Shown one piece after another: positions 1 through 10,629 of a DNA stretch of 64,000 nucleotides. Location: NCBI GenBank assembly GCA_027923505.1, contig BROI01000021.1:124001-188000 (forward strand), written 5' to 3'. Each line of letters begins with the position of its first letter. Position 1 is the stretch's first letter. The notes below the pieces were generated by a model. It saw nothing but the letters and a program-made list of their open reading frames with translations. It was not told where the DNA came from and did not search any database. Both the position numbers and the translations under genes were made by a program. This DNA comes from Mayamaea pseudoterrestris (taxonomy: Eukaryota; Bacillariophyta; Bacillariophyceae; Sellaphorales; Sellaphoraceae).

Positions 1-599
1 TTGCCGGCCTGATTATTGGCACCAATCACAGTCGCCTTCCAGCCAGAGTAGTTTCCACTAGGATCACTCTGGTACAACTGGAATCCATAATGCTCGTCGT
101 ATCCAGCAAACAAAAAAGCGACTCCAAAGGGACGCAATCCACCTCGCTGCGTGAAGTATTGCTTGTAGTTGCAGACGTATTCGACCAACTGCTCCATGGG
201 AATTGGCTCCTGATACTGATATTGGTAACGGCCCGCTCGAAGTCTCGCTTGATCAATCAAAATGTTGGCATCTGCCGTCAATCCAGCGACGTTGCAGGCG
301 GCGTGCTTAGCGAGAAAATAAGTCTTCTCCGACGTCTTGGCAGGCGCCAGCAACCCGCTCGTGATGCGGCGCTCGCTTGCCATGACAATTCCATCCTTGG
401 CGAGAATACCGACGCATGTTCCGGCGTTATTGATGGCTTCTATCGCGTACTCGACCTGTAAATAAATAACAGTCAATGAGAGGATGTCACGCAAGGCAGC
501 AAGGCTACAACTATTACTAGCAGACTTCCTTATAATTACCTGATGCAGTCGACCTTCGGGAGAGAATGTCGTCGTGGAGGCGTCATAACGTCGAGCCAT
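1..599 (-). CDS. PSMA4: Proteasome subunit alpha type-4 (alpha3), 5' part, cut by the window edge
   Basis: This is an N-terminal nucleophile-fold alpha subunit of the 20S proteasome core, acting in cytosol and nucleus. Two exons are visible on the minus strand. Exon 1 (599-540) encodes [20 protein letters not shown], the typical alpha-subunit N-terminus with the YD and SPEGRLxQVEYA signature. An 84-bp GT-AG intron (539-456) follows, and exon 2 (455-1) runs off the window. Exon 2 reads [20 protein letters not shown], then [20 protein letters not shown] and a [13 protein letters not shown] segment, which fits alpha type-4 better than other alpha subunits. The splice joins in phase 0 exactly within the conserved HQVEYA motif, which supports the model. 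The C-terminal 35-40% lies outside the window. Family assignment is firm. Confidence 0.93.
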   Translation of the reverse strand, partial: MARRYDASTTTFSPEGRLHQVIIRKSASNSCSLAALRDILSLTVIYLQVEYAIEAINNAGTCVGILAKDGIVMASERRITSGLLAPAKTSEKTYFLAKHAACNVAGLTADANILIDQARLRAGRYQYQYQEPIPMEQLVEYVCNYKQYFTQRGGLRPFGVAFLFAGYDEHYGFQLYQSDPSGNYSGWKATVIGANNQAG

Positions 600-1196
600 G
601 CTTGGATCAAATGATACGTCGATATGTCGAATGAGAGGCAAGAAGCAGCGGCCGATTGGATCATTGTCGATTCGGACGGATGCGAGAAGATCGAACCTCA
701 ACCTTACTGATCTAACTGTTGACGTCTGTGCTATGAAATAGTTAGCTATATACATACCTACCGATACGGCAGACTCAGGTTCGTGCTCATGTAGACCCAC
801 GATTACTAAACTGTACCGTACTCTACAACTACTTGTATCTTCGTTAAACCGAATGAACCAACATGTACCTCCACTGCGTTCCCGTAAAACTAACTGTTTG
901 CAAGAGCGTGATGCGATTCTCAAGGGATCGTAACTTCTCCACTTCACTTGAACCGTCGCGATAATGGAAACGATTGAATGTGCCACGATTGACAGTCCCG
1001 AACCTCCGCCTTTTCGTCCAGGACCACCGTGTCGGAAGCTACTCAAACATTAAACAACGATGGCATTATCCAGGATCGTGGATGGTCCGATGTATGTACA
1101 GGACGAGGAAAACGTCTAAAAGCAAGGTCTTAAAAGTTCTCTCACAAATCGGTCGGGATATAGTTGTTATTTTCGTTTTTAATCTGTCGCGAAAAA
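600..1196. promoter_or_regulatory. Shared upstream region of PSMA4 and the small membrane-protein gene
   Basis: This stretch of about 600 bp separates two divergently oriented start codons and must hold both promoters. No long conserved ORF is seen; the short open frames here are in antisense or random frames. No clear TATA box or repeat stands out. Confidence 0.4.
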
Positions 1197-1945
1197 ATGA
1201 TTGCAGCCCGTATCGGTATCCTGCTCATCTTGCTTCTCCCATCGCTTGTTACTGCCGTTTCGTCTCCCATCCGCATTGGCAACAAAGACGACAAACATAA
1301 ACTTGCCACCGCGTCCTTTTTCGAAACGGAGGATTCAATCGCGTAAGTTTCTTCGAGCGGTTGATGATGTACATCGTAAAGTTCCATATTTACTTACCAT
1401 ACACTAAACCTCTCGTTATCTGCAGTGCACTCCATGAAGGCTTTGCAGCACTTGATTATCATTCAAGCTTCTCCATGAGCATGTGGAATAGAAACAAGAA
1501 CACAGCGCTTGTTCCCAACTTGACCAAGAACGACAAGGCTCCACTCAACATGAGTCTCGTGAGCGATGAGCCAACCATCTCACCAGTCAGCACAAGTGCT
1601 TCCAATCATGACGATGCCGAGAGTATTGACAAGTCTGCCGCCTTGCCTGTGGCATCGTCGGCCATAGTGGATGGCCAAGACTTAAACAAGTCAAAAGCGT
1701 TGACCGCAAATCAACAAATCTTGGTTGGCGTTATGGTGGCAGTGGCTGCGGCGACCTTGGTAGGAGCCTTTGCCTACCAGCAATACAAATCTCAAAAGTA
1801 TTCCGAGGCTGCCCGATCTGGCATGTTGGAGGAGGCCGAACTTGATGGCGAGGAAGGAGGCATTGATGGAAGTGAGCAGCAGACTGCTCGTCGCGTCGGA
1901 AATCAATCGCTGATTGATGGGATGGATAGCGACATTGAAGTTTGA
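1197..1945 (+). CDS. Small predicted type I membrane protein of unknown function
   Basis: Not recognised. The model has two exons (1197-1342 and 1426-1945) around an 83-bp intron with a GTAAGT donor and a CTGCAG acceptor; the join restores frame inside an Ala codon. The 221-aa product starts with a strong signal peptide (MIAARIGILLILLLPSLVTA). A Ser/Thr/Asp-rich lumenal part follows, with several N-x-S/T sites. One membrane helix lies at about residues 147-166 (ILVGVMVAVAAATLVGAFAY), and the acidic cytosolic tail ends in SDIEV. This suggests a single-pass protein of the secretory system or cell surface. The ATG at 1197 was chosen because the signal peptide follows directly and the frame upstream has no earlier ATG. 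No catalytic motif is visible. Confidence 0.65.
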
Positions 1946-2651
1946 CCAGTGAAAGGTCAGAGTGGTATGTATACCCATATAATATTTTATGTAGATTGTA
2001 CTGCTTTTCGTCATTATGTTTTGCCAGCTGTCAATCTTTCGTACATACCGGTACAGTACTCCTTTTATGCATTCGTTAACTGCTGGCCTCGACGCCTCAA
2101 CAGAGCAACACTAAACGCCCAATGTATGTGCAAGCTACTCGTCAATATTTGCGTGTCATGTATTCGTTCCTTCCTCCAGTATCATTGGTCGTTCTGCGTA
2201 TATACAACGCTTCTTCCGAGTCTCACGTGTTGTTCTTTTGGGAGCTACTTGTTGCCTCCGCTTGACGATGACGAATGCTTGATACCGCTCGAATTCATCA
2301 TACTGCACTAGACCAAATAAACAATTTCTATGCTTTTATTCGATAGAATCTCGTGATGTCATGGTCAATGGCACCCAAAACCGCATGCCTCGACTTCGAT
2401 CGTTCGCCATGGTGATTGAGGATGAGAGTTTGGGTACGGCAGTGCGCCACGTGACGCGTCATCATGGAAGACTGTGTCACGAAGAGTAGCGTTTTCACGA
2501 AAGATAAGCACGTGCAACTGTACTTCAAAAAGAACGCTTTTCATGAAAATTGTGTTCTTCGCGAATACCGTTGTCACTATCGGATTTTTAAATCGATCGA
2601 GCCGTTTCCTCGGCAGCAGCGGCGATCGCTCCTCCCACAACTTTTAAAATC
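1946..2651. other. Intergenic stretch, no gene seen
   Basis: About 700 bp between two plus-strand genes. An AATAAA at about 2316 could serve as poly(A) signal of the upstream gene. A CACGTGACGCGTCA palindromic cluster at about 2448-2461 may belong to the promoter of the next gene. No coding potential supported by a motif was found. Confidence 0.4.
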
Positions 2652-5600
2652 ATGACTTTAGCGTATAATATTATCAGACACAGTATCGAAGACGTCGTGA
2701 TCTTTCAGCCGACGCACATTGCGCCTTCCTGTCGCGCCGCTGTCACTTGTGCGGTGCCGTTTGCGCACCCGGACGCCAACGACCTTTTGGTGTCATCGGG
2801 CGCTCGTCGCGGAGCGTTTAAACTTGCGGACGTCTACTCCATCATGGCGTCGAGCGCTACTGCTCTTTTTGTAGGGTTCAAAAGATGCTTTGTTCAGGAT
2901 AGGATGAACATTGCTGGTGGAGACGGAGATTTGGAAATATCAGTTGTCTTGTTGGAGAATGGTGAGTTTGCAGCAAGCGAGTGCCCTGGAGGGAGTCACT
3001 GCGTCACTTGCGATCAACGACCGCCGTACTCACACTAGCTCCAATAATTCCATATATGCAGGAGAGTTTACGGAGGCGTGTCCGGAATTGCGGGAGAAGG
3101 TTCAGGAGGGTGAGTCGCAACATCCGTCGGTGCGAGTGCATGACTTGGAACGAGTCGTCGCTGCACGATTGCTTGAAAGAGCTGCAAGCTAATTACACAC
3201 CGTATCATAATGCCTTCTCACCTTTGAAACTCTTCTTGTTAATCTTTATCAGAGATTTGGCCGCAGGAGTTGCACCGCTCAGGATTGGCGAAATCCAAGA
3301 AACGTGTGATTGGCGACGAGGCGCATGCCTGGGCCCTTTCGGTTGAGCATGGTTCCCAAGGAAAGTCGGCGAACTTTCGATCGGTTACAGGATTGAAGGA
3401 TGCCTTGAAACCATCGCCTACTGCCGGTGCAGTGGTCGAGAAGCGGCCTGTCGTTGTGGAGGCTTTTGGATGCGGATTGGAGGTTTTTGGCATGGAATCG
3501 GGATTGGCGGAACGAGCGGAAGCGTCACCTAAACAAGGCGCGTCATCGTATCAAGCGACCGCGTCTTGCAAGCGTTGGTGGGCTGATTATGATTGGGAGT
3601 TGCACCAAGCTGCATTGAAAGCAGAAAGAGAGGGCAAGGAGTTTGACGAAGACGCGTTTGAAACAGCTTTTGACCGTCTTGCCGCAAGTGGCTACGACTT
3701 GAGCCTCCCAACTGCCGGCTCAATGATCGAGATGGAGATGGCCTCAATGATTGCTTCTTTTGGGTGTGATTCGGTGGTTTCTCGCGAGGGTTTGGAATTT
3801 AAGGAACTCTCTGATGCATCTCGTGCTGTTGCAGCAGTGGATGAGATGCGTACTGCCTCGGCGGACGCTTGTTCTGGATGCAAGTCGATGGTCTTTGGCG
3901 CTGGTTCGGGTTTGAAGAAACCCTTGGATGCTCCTTCTATTGTTGTCACAGTGGTTGAGATGCGGACTGCTTCGGCGGAGGCTTGTTCTGGATGCGAGTC
4001 GATGTTCTTGGGTGCTGGCTCGGGGTCCCAAGAACCCCTGGATGAGCCTCCTGCTGTTATAGCTGTTGGTGAAACATATGTTTCGGCGGATGCTTGTTCT
4101 GGATGCAAGTCGGTGGTCTGTAGCGCCGGTTCGGGGTTGCGGGAACCCCTGGATGAGCCTCTTGCTGTTGCGGCAGTGGGCGAGATGCGTAATGCCTCGG
4201 CGGAGCCACGTTCTGGATGCGAGTCGGTGGTCCTTGGCGCTGGTTCGGGGTTGCAGAAACGCTTATATGCATATCCTGGTGTTGCAGGTACGATGCGGAA
4301 TGCCTCGGCGGTGGCTTGTTCCGAAAGCGAGTCAGCGGGCAATGGCATGGGTTCGGGAGTGGAGGAACCCCAGAATGCATCGTCTCATGTCGAAGCTGTC
4401 ATTGAGCTGCAGAGAGCATCGATCAAAGCACTTTTTGCTGCAAAATTGGTGGTACCTCACAAAACATCGAAATTGGAGGCATTCAAGAATGTATCGACAG
4501 CCAAGGCAGTGGTTATGATGGAGCCTGTCTCGGTCAAGTCAAATTTTGCGGCAGAGTCAGTCGGCTTAGGCAAGGCTTTGAATTTGGGAAAACCATTGGC
4601 TGCATCATCTATTGCCAACGCAGTGGTGACAGTGGACCGTTTCTCGATTGAGTCATGTAATGCGGCAGTGTCGGACGTTTTTGGCAAGGATGCTGAGTTG
4701 GGGGAATCCTTGAACGCATCTCCTACTGTCAGCACATTGATCGAGATGCAGGCGACCTCTGTGGAAAGTACGGTGTCGGTGTCCGAGGCGGTCGACTTTG
4801 GTGCGGATTTGGAGTTAGGGAAACCCGTAGGGGTCGTGACGTGGGCGGCTTCTGTTGATAGAAAAGTGTTGGCGTCGGTGGCAATAGACTTTGGCGCGCC
4901 AAAGGGCCTAGAGGAACCAAAGATTGCATCATCTGTTGGCGCTGTAGTTGAGATGTTTGTTGCATCGGGAAAGCCCATGCATGCCCCAGCGTTGACGTCA
5001 AGAGCAGTAGACTTTGGCGCGCCTACAGGTCCAGACGAACAAATGGTTGCATCGCGTCTTGTCGGCAATGTGGCTGAGTCGGTGGCGACTGAGGCGTCGA
5101 GAGACCTGCGGAAGTGCAAAGATCTGGAATTCTTGTCTCTTGAATTGGACTTCAAAAAGGGTGTGTTGCGCGTACTCAAAGCTGCGGACGCCAAGGGCGA
5201 CTTGTCCCCGTGGGACCGGAACCATTGGCGACTCAAGTGCTTGGAGCGCGAAGTGGCGTTGCTGGCAGTGTATCATGAGTGTGTTCTCAAAAAGGCCGAG
5301 TTGGAAGTACTAACAGCTGCGGACGCCATGGGCGACTTGCCCCCGTGGGATTGGTACCGCTGGCGACTGACGTGCTTAAAGCGCGAAGTGATGTTGCTGA
5401 CATTGCAACTCCAGGCGGAACCCCGTTTGCTGGATGCTTCTCAACCAATATTGGCTTTAAAAGAGTCGGTCGTCTTGACGGCGTCCAAAGCTGCAGCAAC
5501 GGCAGCAGTGGTGGAGGATGCGGCAGAGACGAAGGCAAAGACTTCTGCATACGCGACACATAAGAACGACATCTATCTGACTGATACGCACTGTGCGAAG

Positions 5601-8096
5601 AAAGTCAACGAGGCGAAGCGCTGTTCCGTATGGATTGTAATTGCCATCGTCATGGGTATCGTTGGCTGGGGATGGCTGTTTGGATCGATGAGGAAGGCGA
5701 AATTGACGCAACAATCTGCTTTTCTCATGCAACATTTAACAGAAACTAGCTCACATTTTGATCGGGATGACAGCAAGGCACTTTCTGTATGGAAACCATG
5801 GACCGCATGTGATCGGCACAAGCCTATGCCATTTGACGGATCGTATGGCGACAGCTTGATCGACATTATCTACTCGGCTACCAATTGCGACTTTGGTGGC
5901 GGTAATGCCTGTCGTTCATTGCCGTATGAGAATGAAACGGTCATAGCGCTGGAAGATACTTCTGGGCAGGAAATTGATGGCGATCGGGCATGGATGGCGG
6001 TAACTTTCAATTTTATTGAAAACACGGGGATACGGCTTGTGACAGTTGACATTCATTGCACAGTTAAGGGAGTAGCAAGCATGGGCGCTGCGGATGTATC
6101 AATTAACGAGTACCCGATCATCTTTACAAGCTACCTCCTAAGTCTCGAGAATGTGACGCTCAGCCAAGGAATTCACTACACTGGGCAGCCGACCATTACT
6201 GTTGGATTTGGAGAAGGCCGGTTCAGCCTCACCGCTGTTTGCGAGTCGGACGACACGAGCGGTGATGAATCAGTCGCACTTTCGCTCTGGAATTCCAATG
6301 CCTCGTCCAACGACGGTTGCTTCTCTAAGGGAGCTTGCTTACGTAATTTTGCAGGTAATGCATCAATTGACGGTTGCTTTTGGGACGGAGCTTGCCCAGA
6401 TGGTTTTGTAGAAAGTGCTTCGATTGACGGTTCCATTTCCGACGGAGCTTGCGCCGATAGCATTCCAGGCAGTGCTTCCAATGGCGGGTACTCTTCAGAC
6501 GGAGCTTGCTCAGATGTTTTTGCAGGTAATGCTTCGATTGACGGTTGCTTTTTGAACGGAGCTCGCATGGATGGTTTTGCGGATAGTGTAATTGCTGCTG
6601 GCGAAAGCAAGGTTACCGCCTTTCCAGTTGCTGCTTACTTGGAAAAAGTTTCTCTGGATGGTGCAAGCTATGGCAAGGTTTATGCCGATTTCGTTGACAG
6701 GTTCCGGTATGGCGCTCGCTGGGACGATGATACTACAGTTGCTGCAGCTGCCTTGAGCAATATCAGTATCTATACGGCTTTGCAGCAAGAGGCCGCAATC
6801 GAATGGTCCAGTTCCATCAGGTCGACTGGCGGAAACTCTACGGGCGGTGCAATTACAATAGGCGACGGCAGTGCTGATGCTTATTTCTTTGGAAATTTGC
6901 AGCATGGCGCTCGGTGGGATGTTGGCACTATAGCAGCAAGCAATGTCAGTACCTTATCGGCCTTGGAGCAAGAGGCCGCAAGTGAGTGGTGCAGTGTCAT
7001 AAAGTCGGATGGCACGAGAAATATTTCGTTGGACGCTGTAGATTTCGAGGTTTTCTTTGATTACAAGAAGATTGTGTCAACAGGTGAAGTAATCGTCGAC
7101 ATTGACTGCAACTTTGGCCCGGGGGTGACCGAATTCAATTCAGTTTCGTTCAAAAGCAACTCGGTGTCGCTGGCGGATGTCATGCTTGGAGATACATATG
7201 AGGCGGAGCAAGTACTTTTTACAGTGGCCTTTGACAGTGGACTGTCCAGCGTGACAGTTGTTTGCTCACGCCGTCCAGGCGCCGCTTCCGATCTTGCAAG
7301 CAAGTGGGAAAACGGCACACTTGCAGGAATGATCATTGACGTTGATCCCTTCGCATCGCTTTTCGATCCCAGCACTGCGCTCCATGATTGTCGAGGTGCA
7401 TGTGAGGTTTCGGGCCAAGAAGTTGATCGAGTAACTGCGTCTCTGTTCCGCCATGTACTGACTGTTTTGGTGGCCGTTACAGTGTATGTCGTTGGAAAGC
7501 GCGGTCGGCGACGGCGTCAGCTTCTATGGCAGCGACGCCTAGATTATGCTCGTCAAGTAGCCGTGGTTGAGGTCATTCCTGATGACTGTCAAGCAGCTGT
7601 CGTTGAGGACATTCCTGATGATAGTCGAGCAGCCGTCGTTGAGGACGTTCTAATGCGGCCATTGCCTGCCAAAGTCAAGGGGATATTGCGGAAACCGGGG
7701 ATCAAGTATGGTCCACATGGTCGTCGAGTTAAATTTACCGAAAAAGTAGCGGTCCGTGCCTTCGACATCACGGTTGGGTTGAGGCAGGTTGAGGCTTTGT
7801 CAACTGATTACCGAGGGATTCATTTCGTTGCACGCTCGAAGCATCCGTTCTATCCTCTAGGGCTTGATTGGACTTTTGTGGATGAGCAGGTGGATATGGG
7901 GGCCTTCGGTCAGAAGTGCACCAGGTATGATCAACGCGGGTTTCGACTTCACTGTCCCGCCGATCGGCTTCGCCGTCTCGTTGGCTCGGGTGGTTTCACT
8001 CTAGAAGAGTTAAAGCGAATGGATGCGGATGCGCGGGTGATGCATTACGACCAAATGGATGCCTTGGTCTTGGCTCTGTCAATCGGCAACGACTAG
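2652..8096 (+). CDS. Giant repeat-rich two-pass membrane protein with PP1-docking C-terminal tail (orphan)
   Basis: No family recognised for the whole protein. Inferred exons are 2652-2961, 3062-3109 and 3253-8096 (introns 100 and 143 bp, GTGAGT donors, phase 1 joins that keep frame), giving about 1,733 aa. In order: an N-terminal globular part; degenerate repeats of about 38 residues (core ASAxACSGCxSxxxGAGSGL, then PLD) at 3720-5090; two repeats of about 48 residues with AADAxGDLxPWD; membrane helix 1 near residue 909 (WIVIAIVMGIVGWGWLF); and two similar beta-rich, N-glycosylation-rich segments. Between these lie short ASIDGCFxxGAC repeats and a duplicated GARWD-containing unit. Membrane helix 2 lies near residue 1518 (HVLTVLVAVTVYVV), followed by a basic stop-transfer KRGRRRRQ and three VVExxPDD repeats. 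A tail then contains GILR and RVKFTEKVAV. With both termini cytosolic, the tail could recruit protein phosphatase 1. The exon joins are inference; the long exon is a single open frame. Confidence 0.62.
3720..5090 (+). repeat. In-frame coding minisatellite, about 114-bp (38-codon) degenerate units
   Basis: The coding sequence repeats at about 114 bp with in-frame units. Three to five central copies (3837-4330) are the most alike, each with TCxGCGGAxGCTTGTTCTGG-like cores and a downstream GGTTCGGG element; outer copies are eroded. The repeats encode the ACSGC...GAGSGL...EPLD pattern. They also leave long antisense open frames that are not genes. Confidence 0.75.
7680..7760 (+). other. Predicted PP1-docking block (SILK + RVxF + hydrophobic motif) in the orphan protein
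   Basis: Codons 7680-7691 read GILR, matching the SILK consensus [GS]IL[KR]. Codons 7725-7736 read RVKF, matching RVxF, followed by TEKVAV, a hydrophobic pair at the spacing used by PP1 regulators. In known PP1 partners the SILK motif lies N-terminal to RVxF, as here. The VKFTEKVAV string resembles the PPP1R15 (GADD34/CReP) core VRFSEKVTV. The sequence match is visible; binding is inferred. Confidence 0.6.
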
Positions 8097-8129
8097 TAGG
8101 GCTTTTGGATGCTCTCGCATGTTTTGGGA

Positions 8130-8560
8130 CGGTGATTCGTGTTGCGGGGAGACGGAGGCATGCGGCAAACAGAGATGGGCGGAGGTAAGTGTGGGAAGAG
8201 AGACGGAGACTTGCGGCGAGACAGATGTGCATAGAGAGGTGGCATGATTGGTAAGGCGGAGATTCATGGAGCGGAGAGACGAAGGCATGCGGCAAACAGA
8301 GATGGGCAGAGGTAAGTGTGGGAAGAGAGACGGAGACTTGCGGCGAGACAGATGTGCATCGAGAGGTGGCATGATTGGTAAGGCGGAGATTCAGGGAGCG
8401 GAGAGACGGAGGCTTGCGGCAAGATAGAGATGGGCAGAGATAGGTGTGGGAAGAGGGACTGAGACTTGCGGCGAGACAGATGTACGTAGAGACGTGGCAT
8501 GACCGGTAAAGCGGAGATTCATGGAGCGGAGAGACGAAGACTTGCAGCTAGACGGATATG
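8130..8560. repeat. Tandem repeat, 127-bp unit, about 3.3 copies
   Basis: The string TTGCGGCGAGACAGATGT occurs at 8211, 8338 and 8465, exactly 127 bp apart. The flanking GCGGAGATTCATGGAGCGGA and GGCAAACAGAGATGGGC segments recur at the same period. The last copy is partial. The array is purine-rich on the plus strand and begins within about 40 bp of the stop codon of the orphan gene, so it may form part of its 3' UTR. Confidence 0.9.
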
Positions 8561-8734
8561 GCCGGGGCCAGGCGTGGCGAGACAGCATTGTAAGTAGCCA
8601 AGCGCTGTGTTACAAGCAAGCGTTCAAACCCTCACTCACGAATTGCGTCTCTGTATCTCTTTGTGGCTGGTCGCAGGGCAATCAATCATCCACATGGCGG
8701 TCGTAGGGCGGCTGCTCATCCAGGCTTCCTATCT

Positions 8735-8815
8735 TTCATCGTATTCCATCGTTCTCCATCGTATTTCATCGTGCACCATCGCTCTCCATCGTGCTTGATC
8801 GTGTTTCATCGTGTC
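8735..8815. repeat. Short CATCGT-rich tandem repeat
   Basis: A run of about nine degenerate 9-12 bp units of the type TTCCATCGTGT (CCATCGTTCT, TTCATCGTGC, CCATCGCTCT and similar). Confidence 0.7.
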
Positions 8816-8883
8816 CCTCGCTTCCTGCATTCTTTCCATCCATTCCATTCCACAAATGGCGGCTCTCTGGGAGGGCACGGAGA

Positions 8884-9046
8884 TTCAAGCAAGGAAATTC
8901 AAGCAAGGCGATTTGATGGGCAAGGATCAAGCAAGGATCAAGCAAGGATCAAGCAAGGATCAAGCAAGGCGGTTTCGTTGGGCAAGGATCAAGCAAGGCG
9001 GTTTCGTTGGGCAAGGATCAAGCAAGGCGACTTTATTGGGCAAGGC
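8884..9046. repeat. Nested tandem repeats: 11-bp GGATCAAGCAA and 29-bp units
   Basis: Four head-to-tail copies of an 11-bp unit (GGATCAAGCAA) are followed by three copies of a 29-bp unit that contains it, GGTTTCGTTGGGCAAGGATC plus AAGCAAGGC. The 29-bp copies start at about 8971, 9000 and 9029. The nested structure shows that the 11-bp unit was incorporated into the longer one. Confidence 0.85.
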
Positions 9047-9259
9047 GGAGGTATTACAAATAAAATACGGAATTTATTCCGGGGGTGATTGGCGTGACCT
9101 CATGAATGTCGGCAGGAGTCTCATGGCTGGGCGGCTATTAGGAGCGGTTTAGTGTGTGCAGCGACGTAAAATGCCCGGGCCTTCCCGCTTATATAAAGGC
9201 CTGAGACTAGCGTCATTGCGACCCCCTTCATAGCATCACTCGCTAAACCAATCAACCCT

Positions 9260-9297
9260 CCCCAGCGACGATGGACCACCTTGACGTGGTGCTGGGG
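9260..9297 (+). other. Strong hairpin with bulged double stem in the repeat island
   Basis: CCCCAGC (9260-9266) pairs perfectly with GCTGGGG (9291-9297), and inside it ACCAC (9275-9279) pairs with GTGGT (9286-9290) around the loop CTTGAC. An 8-nt bulge lies on the 5' side only. It lies about 70-100 bp downstream of a TATATAAA sequence at about 9191, so it could be part of a transcribed non-coding RNA or the end of a mobile element. No family is recognised. Confidence 0.45.
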
Positions 9298-9307
9298 CTT
9301 ACCCACT

Positions 9308-9445
9308 AAGAGTCCATCAATCCATCCACCATCCTCCATTCATCCACCATCCATCCACCATCCATCCACCTTCCATTCACCATCCATCCACCTTACATCC
9401 ATCTACCATCCATTACCATTCATGTACCATCCATGTACCTTCCAT
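9308..9445. repeat. CATCCAC/CATCCAT microsatellite
   Basis: About 130 bp of imperfect ATCCACC and CATCCAT repeats with CTTC and ATTC variants, then CCATGTACC variants at the end. Simple-sequence DNA with no coding potential. Confidence 0.85.
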
Positions 9446-10629
9446 CCAGGAGGTTAGTAAATGCGCATACCTTCCACAAAAATCATTCCTAATCATCCAT
9501 GAGCAAATTTTCGATACTTTCCCAGACGGTTCAAACGCTGAAAATCACTCCACTCTTATCACGCTCAAGCATATGACATCGAACATATGTTTGCTCAAAC
9601 GATTCCAATGTGGTGGCCGTGAACACGCTATCCAACTCCGCATCTGCATCCATTTGCATCCACTGACCTTAATTAGTCGTCTGGCAACATCACCATCCAT
9701 TGGTTGCTTCTTCCAAAGAGGCAGAAGTTTGTCCGTTATTCCGGCGCTTCCGTGATCAATCCATCTTTTAAAAGCATCCATGCATGCATTTTTGCTTAGC
9801 GTCGCGTCGCGATGCCAAGGTTGCATTATCGTCGCCGGGTCGGCAAAGTGGTCGCGTCAGATATATCATGCACAAAGAAAAAATGCGTCCATTACACCCG
9901 ATGAAGACTGTCGACATTGTTGAACTCCTCCACTATATATCCACATAGCGCGTGTGCTAGTATCGTTGCAGTAACCGATCGTGATGCTAGATTGCGAACG
10001 CAAGCATCGCTATCTAAAAGCGAAAAAAAGTATAATGGTTGCCGCATGCAGTGACAGTGATTTTGATCGTGGACCTTGGCCCTTGGTCATCAATGTCGTT
10101 GGCCTTATACCCACAAAATGTATCCCCAAAATTTGCTAAATAGAAATATGTATTCCATCATCTCAAGTAATGCATGAACTGTGATAGGTTAAAACGAGAA
10201 AGTAGAGTGAAGCAGGTTTTCGTCCCTTAATGGTTTTGTTGCCTAGACCCTCGAGCTCGAGCGGCGATCGGCGATGCAAGCGCTTTCGTAGCGGGACGCT
10301 GAACAGCGACCAGCGGAACACTCCCTTTCCAAGCTGTACGGCAATGAACTCTTCTTAGGTTCCTGGCTTGTAACAGTCACCTTCGCGTTTTCGGATTATC
10401 GGATTGTCGGATTGTCGGTGGGAGGTATGACGTACCTCGTATACGTCGTAGAAGAAATAGTTGAGTACCGATACGATATGAGATGTGGCTAAATAATTCA
10501 AACTGACTGTGAACCACAGTATCGAATAACAGTACTTCAACTTGTACAGTTTCAACGTGATGGATGGCGCGCCACGATGATGACCAACCATTTTAATTTA
10601 TTGGAACAAAAAAAAACCATTTTTCGACC
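9446..10629. other. Intergenic region, no gene seen
   Basis: Nearly 1.2 kb with only short unsupported open frames. A short iteration of CGGATTGT occurs at about 10395-10417. The last 200 bp before 10630 must hold the UTP21 promoter, and an A-run (AAAAAAAAA) sits just upstream of the start codon. Confidence 0.4.

Noticed and set aside
3692-4348. Long antisense open frame (218 aa) rich in Pro/Glu/Ala
   Set aside because: It is a shadow of the 114-bp coding repeats on the other strand; its repeat pattern follows the sense units and it has no start context or known motif.
8130-8560. CRISPR-like array
   Set aside because: The 127-bp units are contiguous tandem repeats without unique spacers, and the genome is eukaryotic.
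9545-9826. 93-aa minus-strand open frame with Trp-rich sequence
   Set aside because: No homology that I can name, no splice partner and it overlaps nothing conserved; length is within chance for this base composition.
8097-10629. Retroelement or DNA transposon in the repeat island
   Set aside because: No reverse transcriptase, integrase or transposase coding signal, terminal repeat pair or target-site duplication could be found; only simple tandem repeats and one hairpin are supported.
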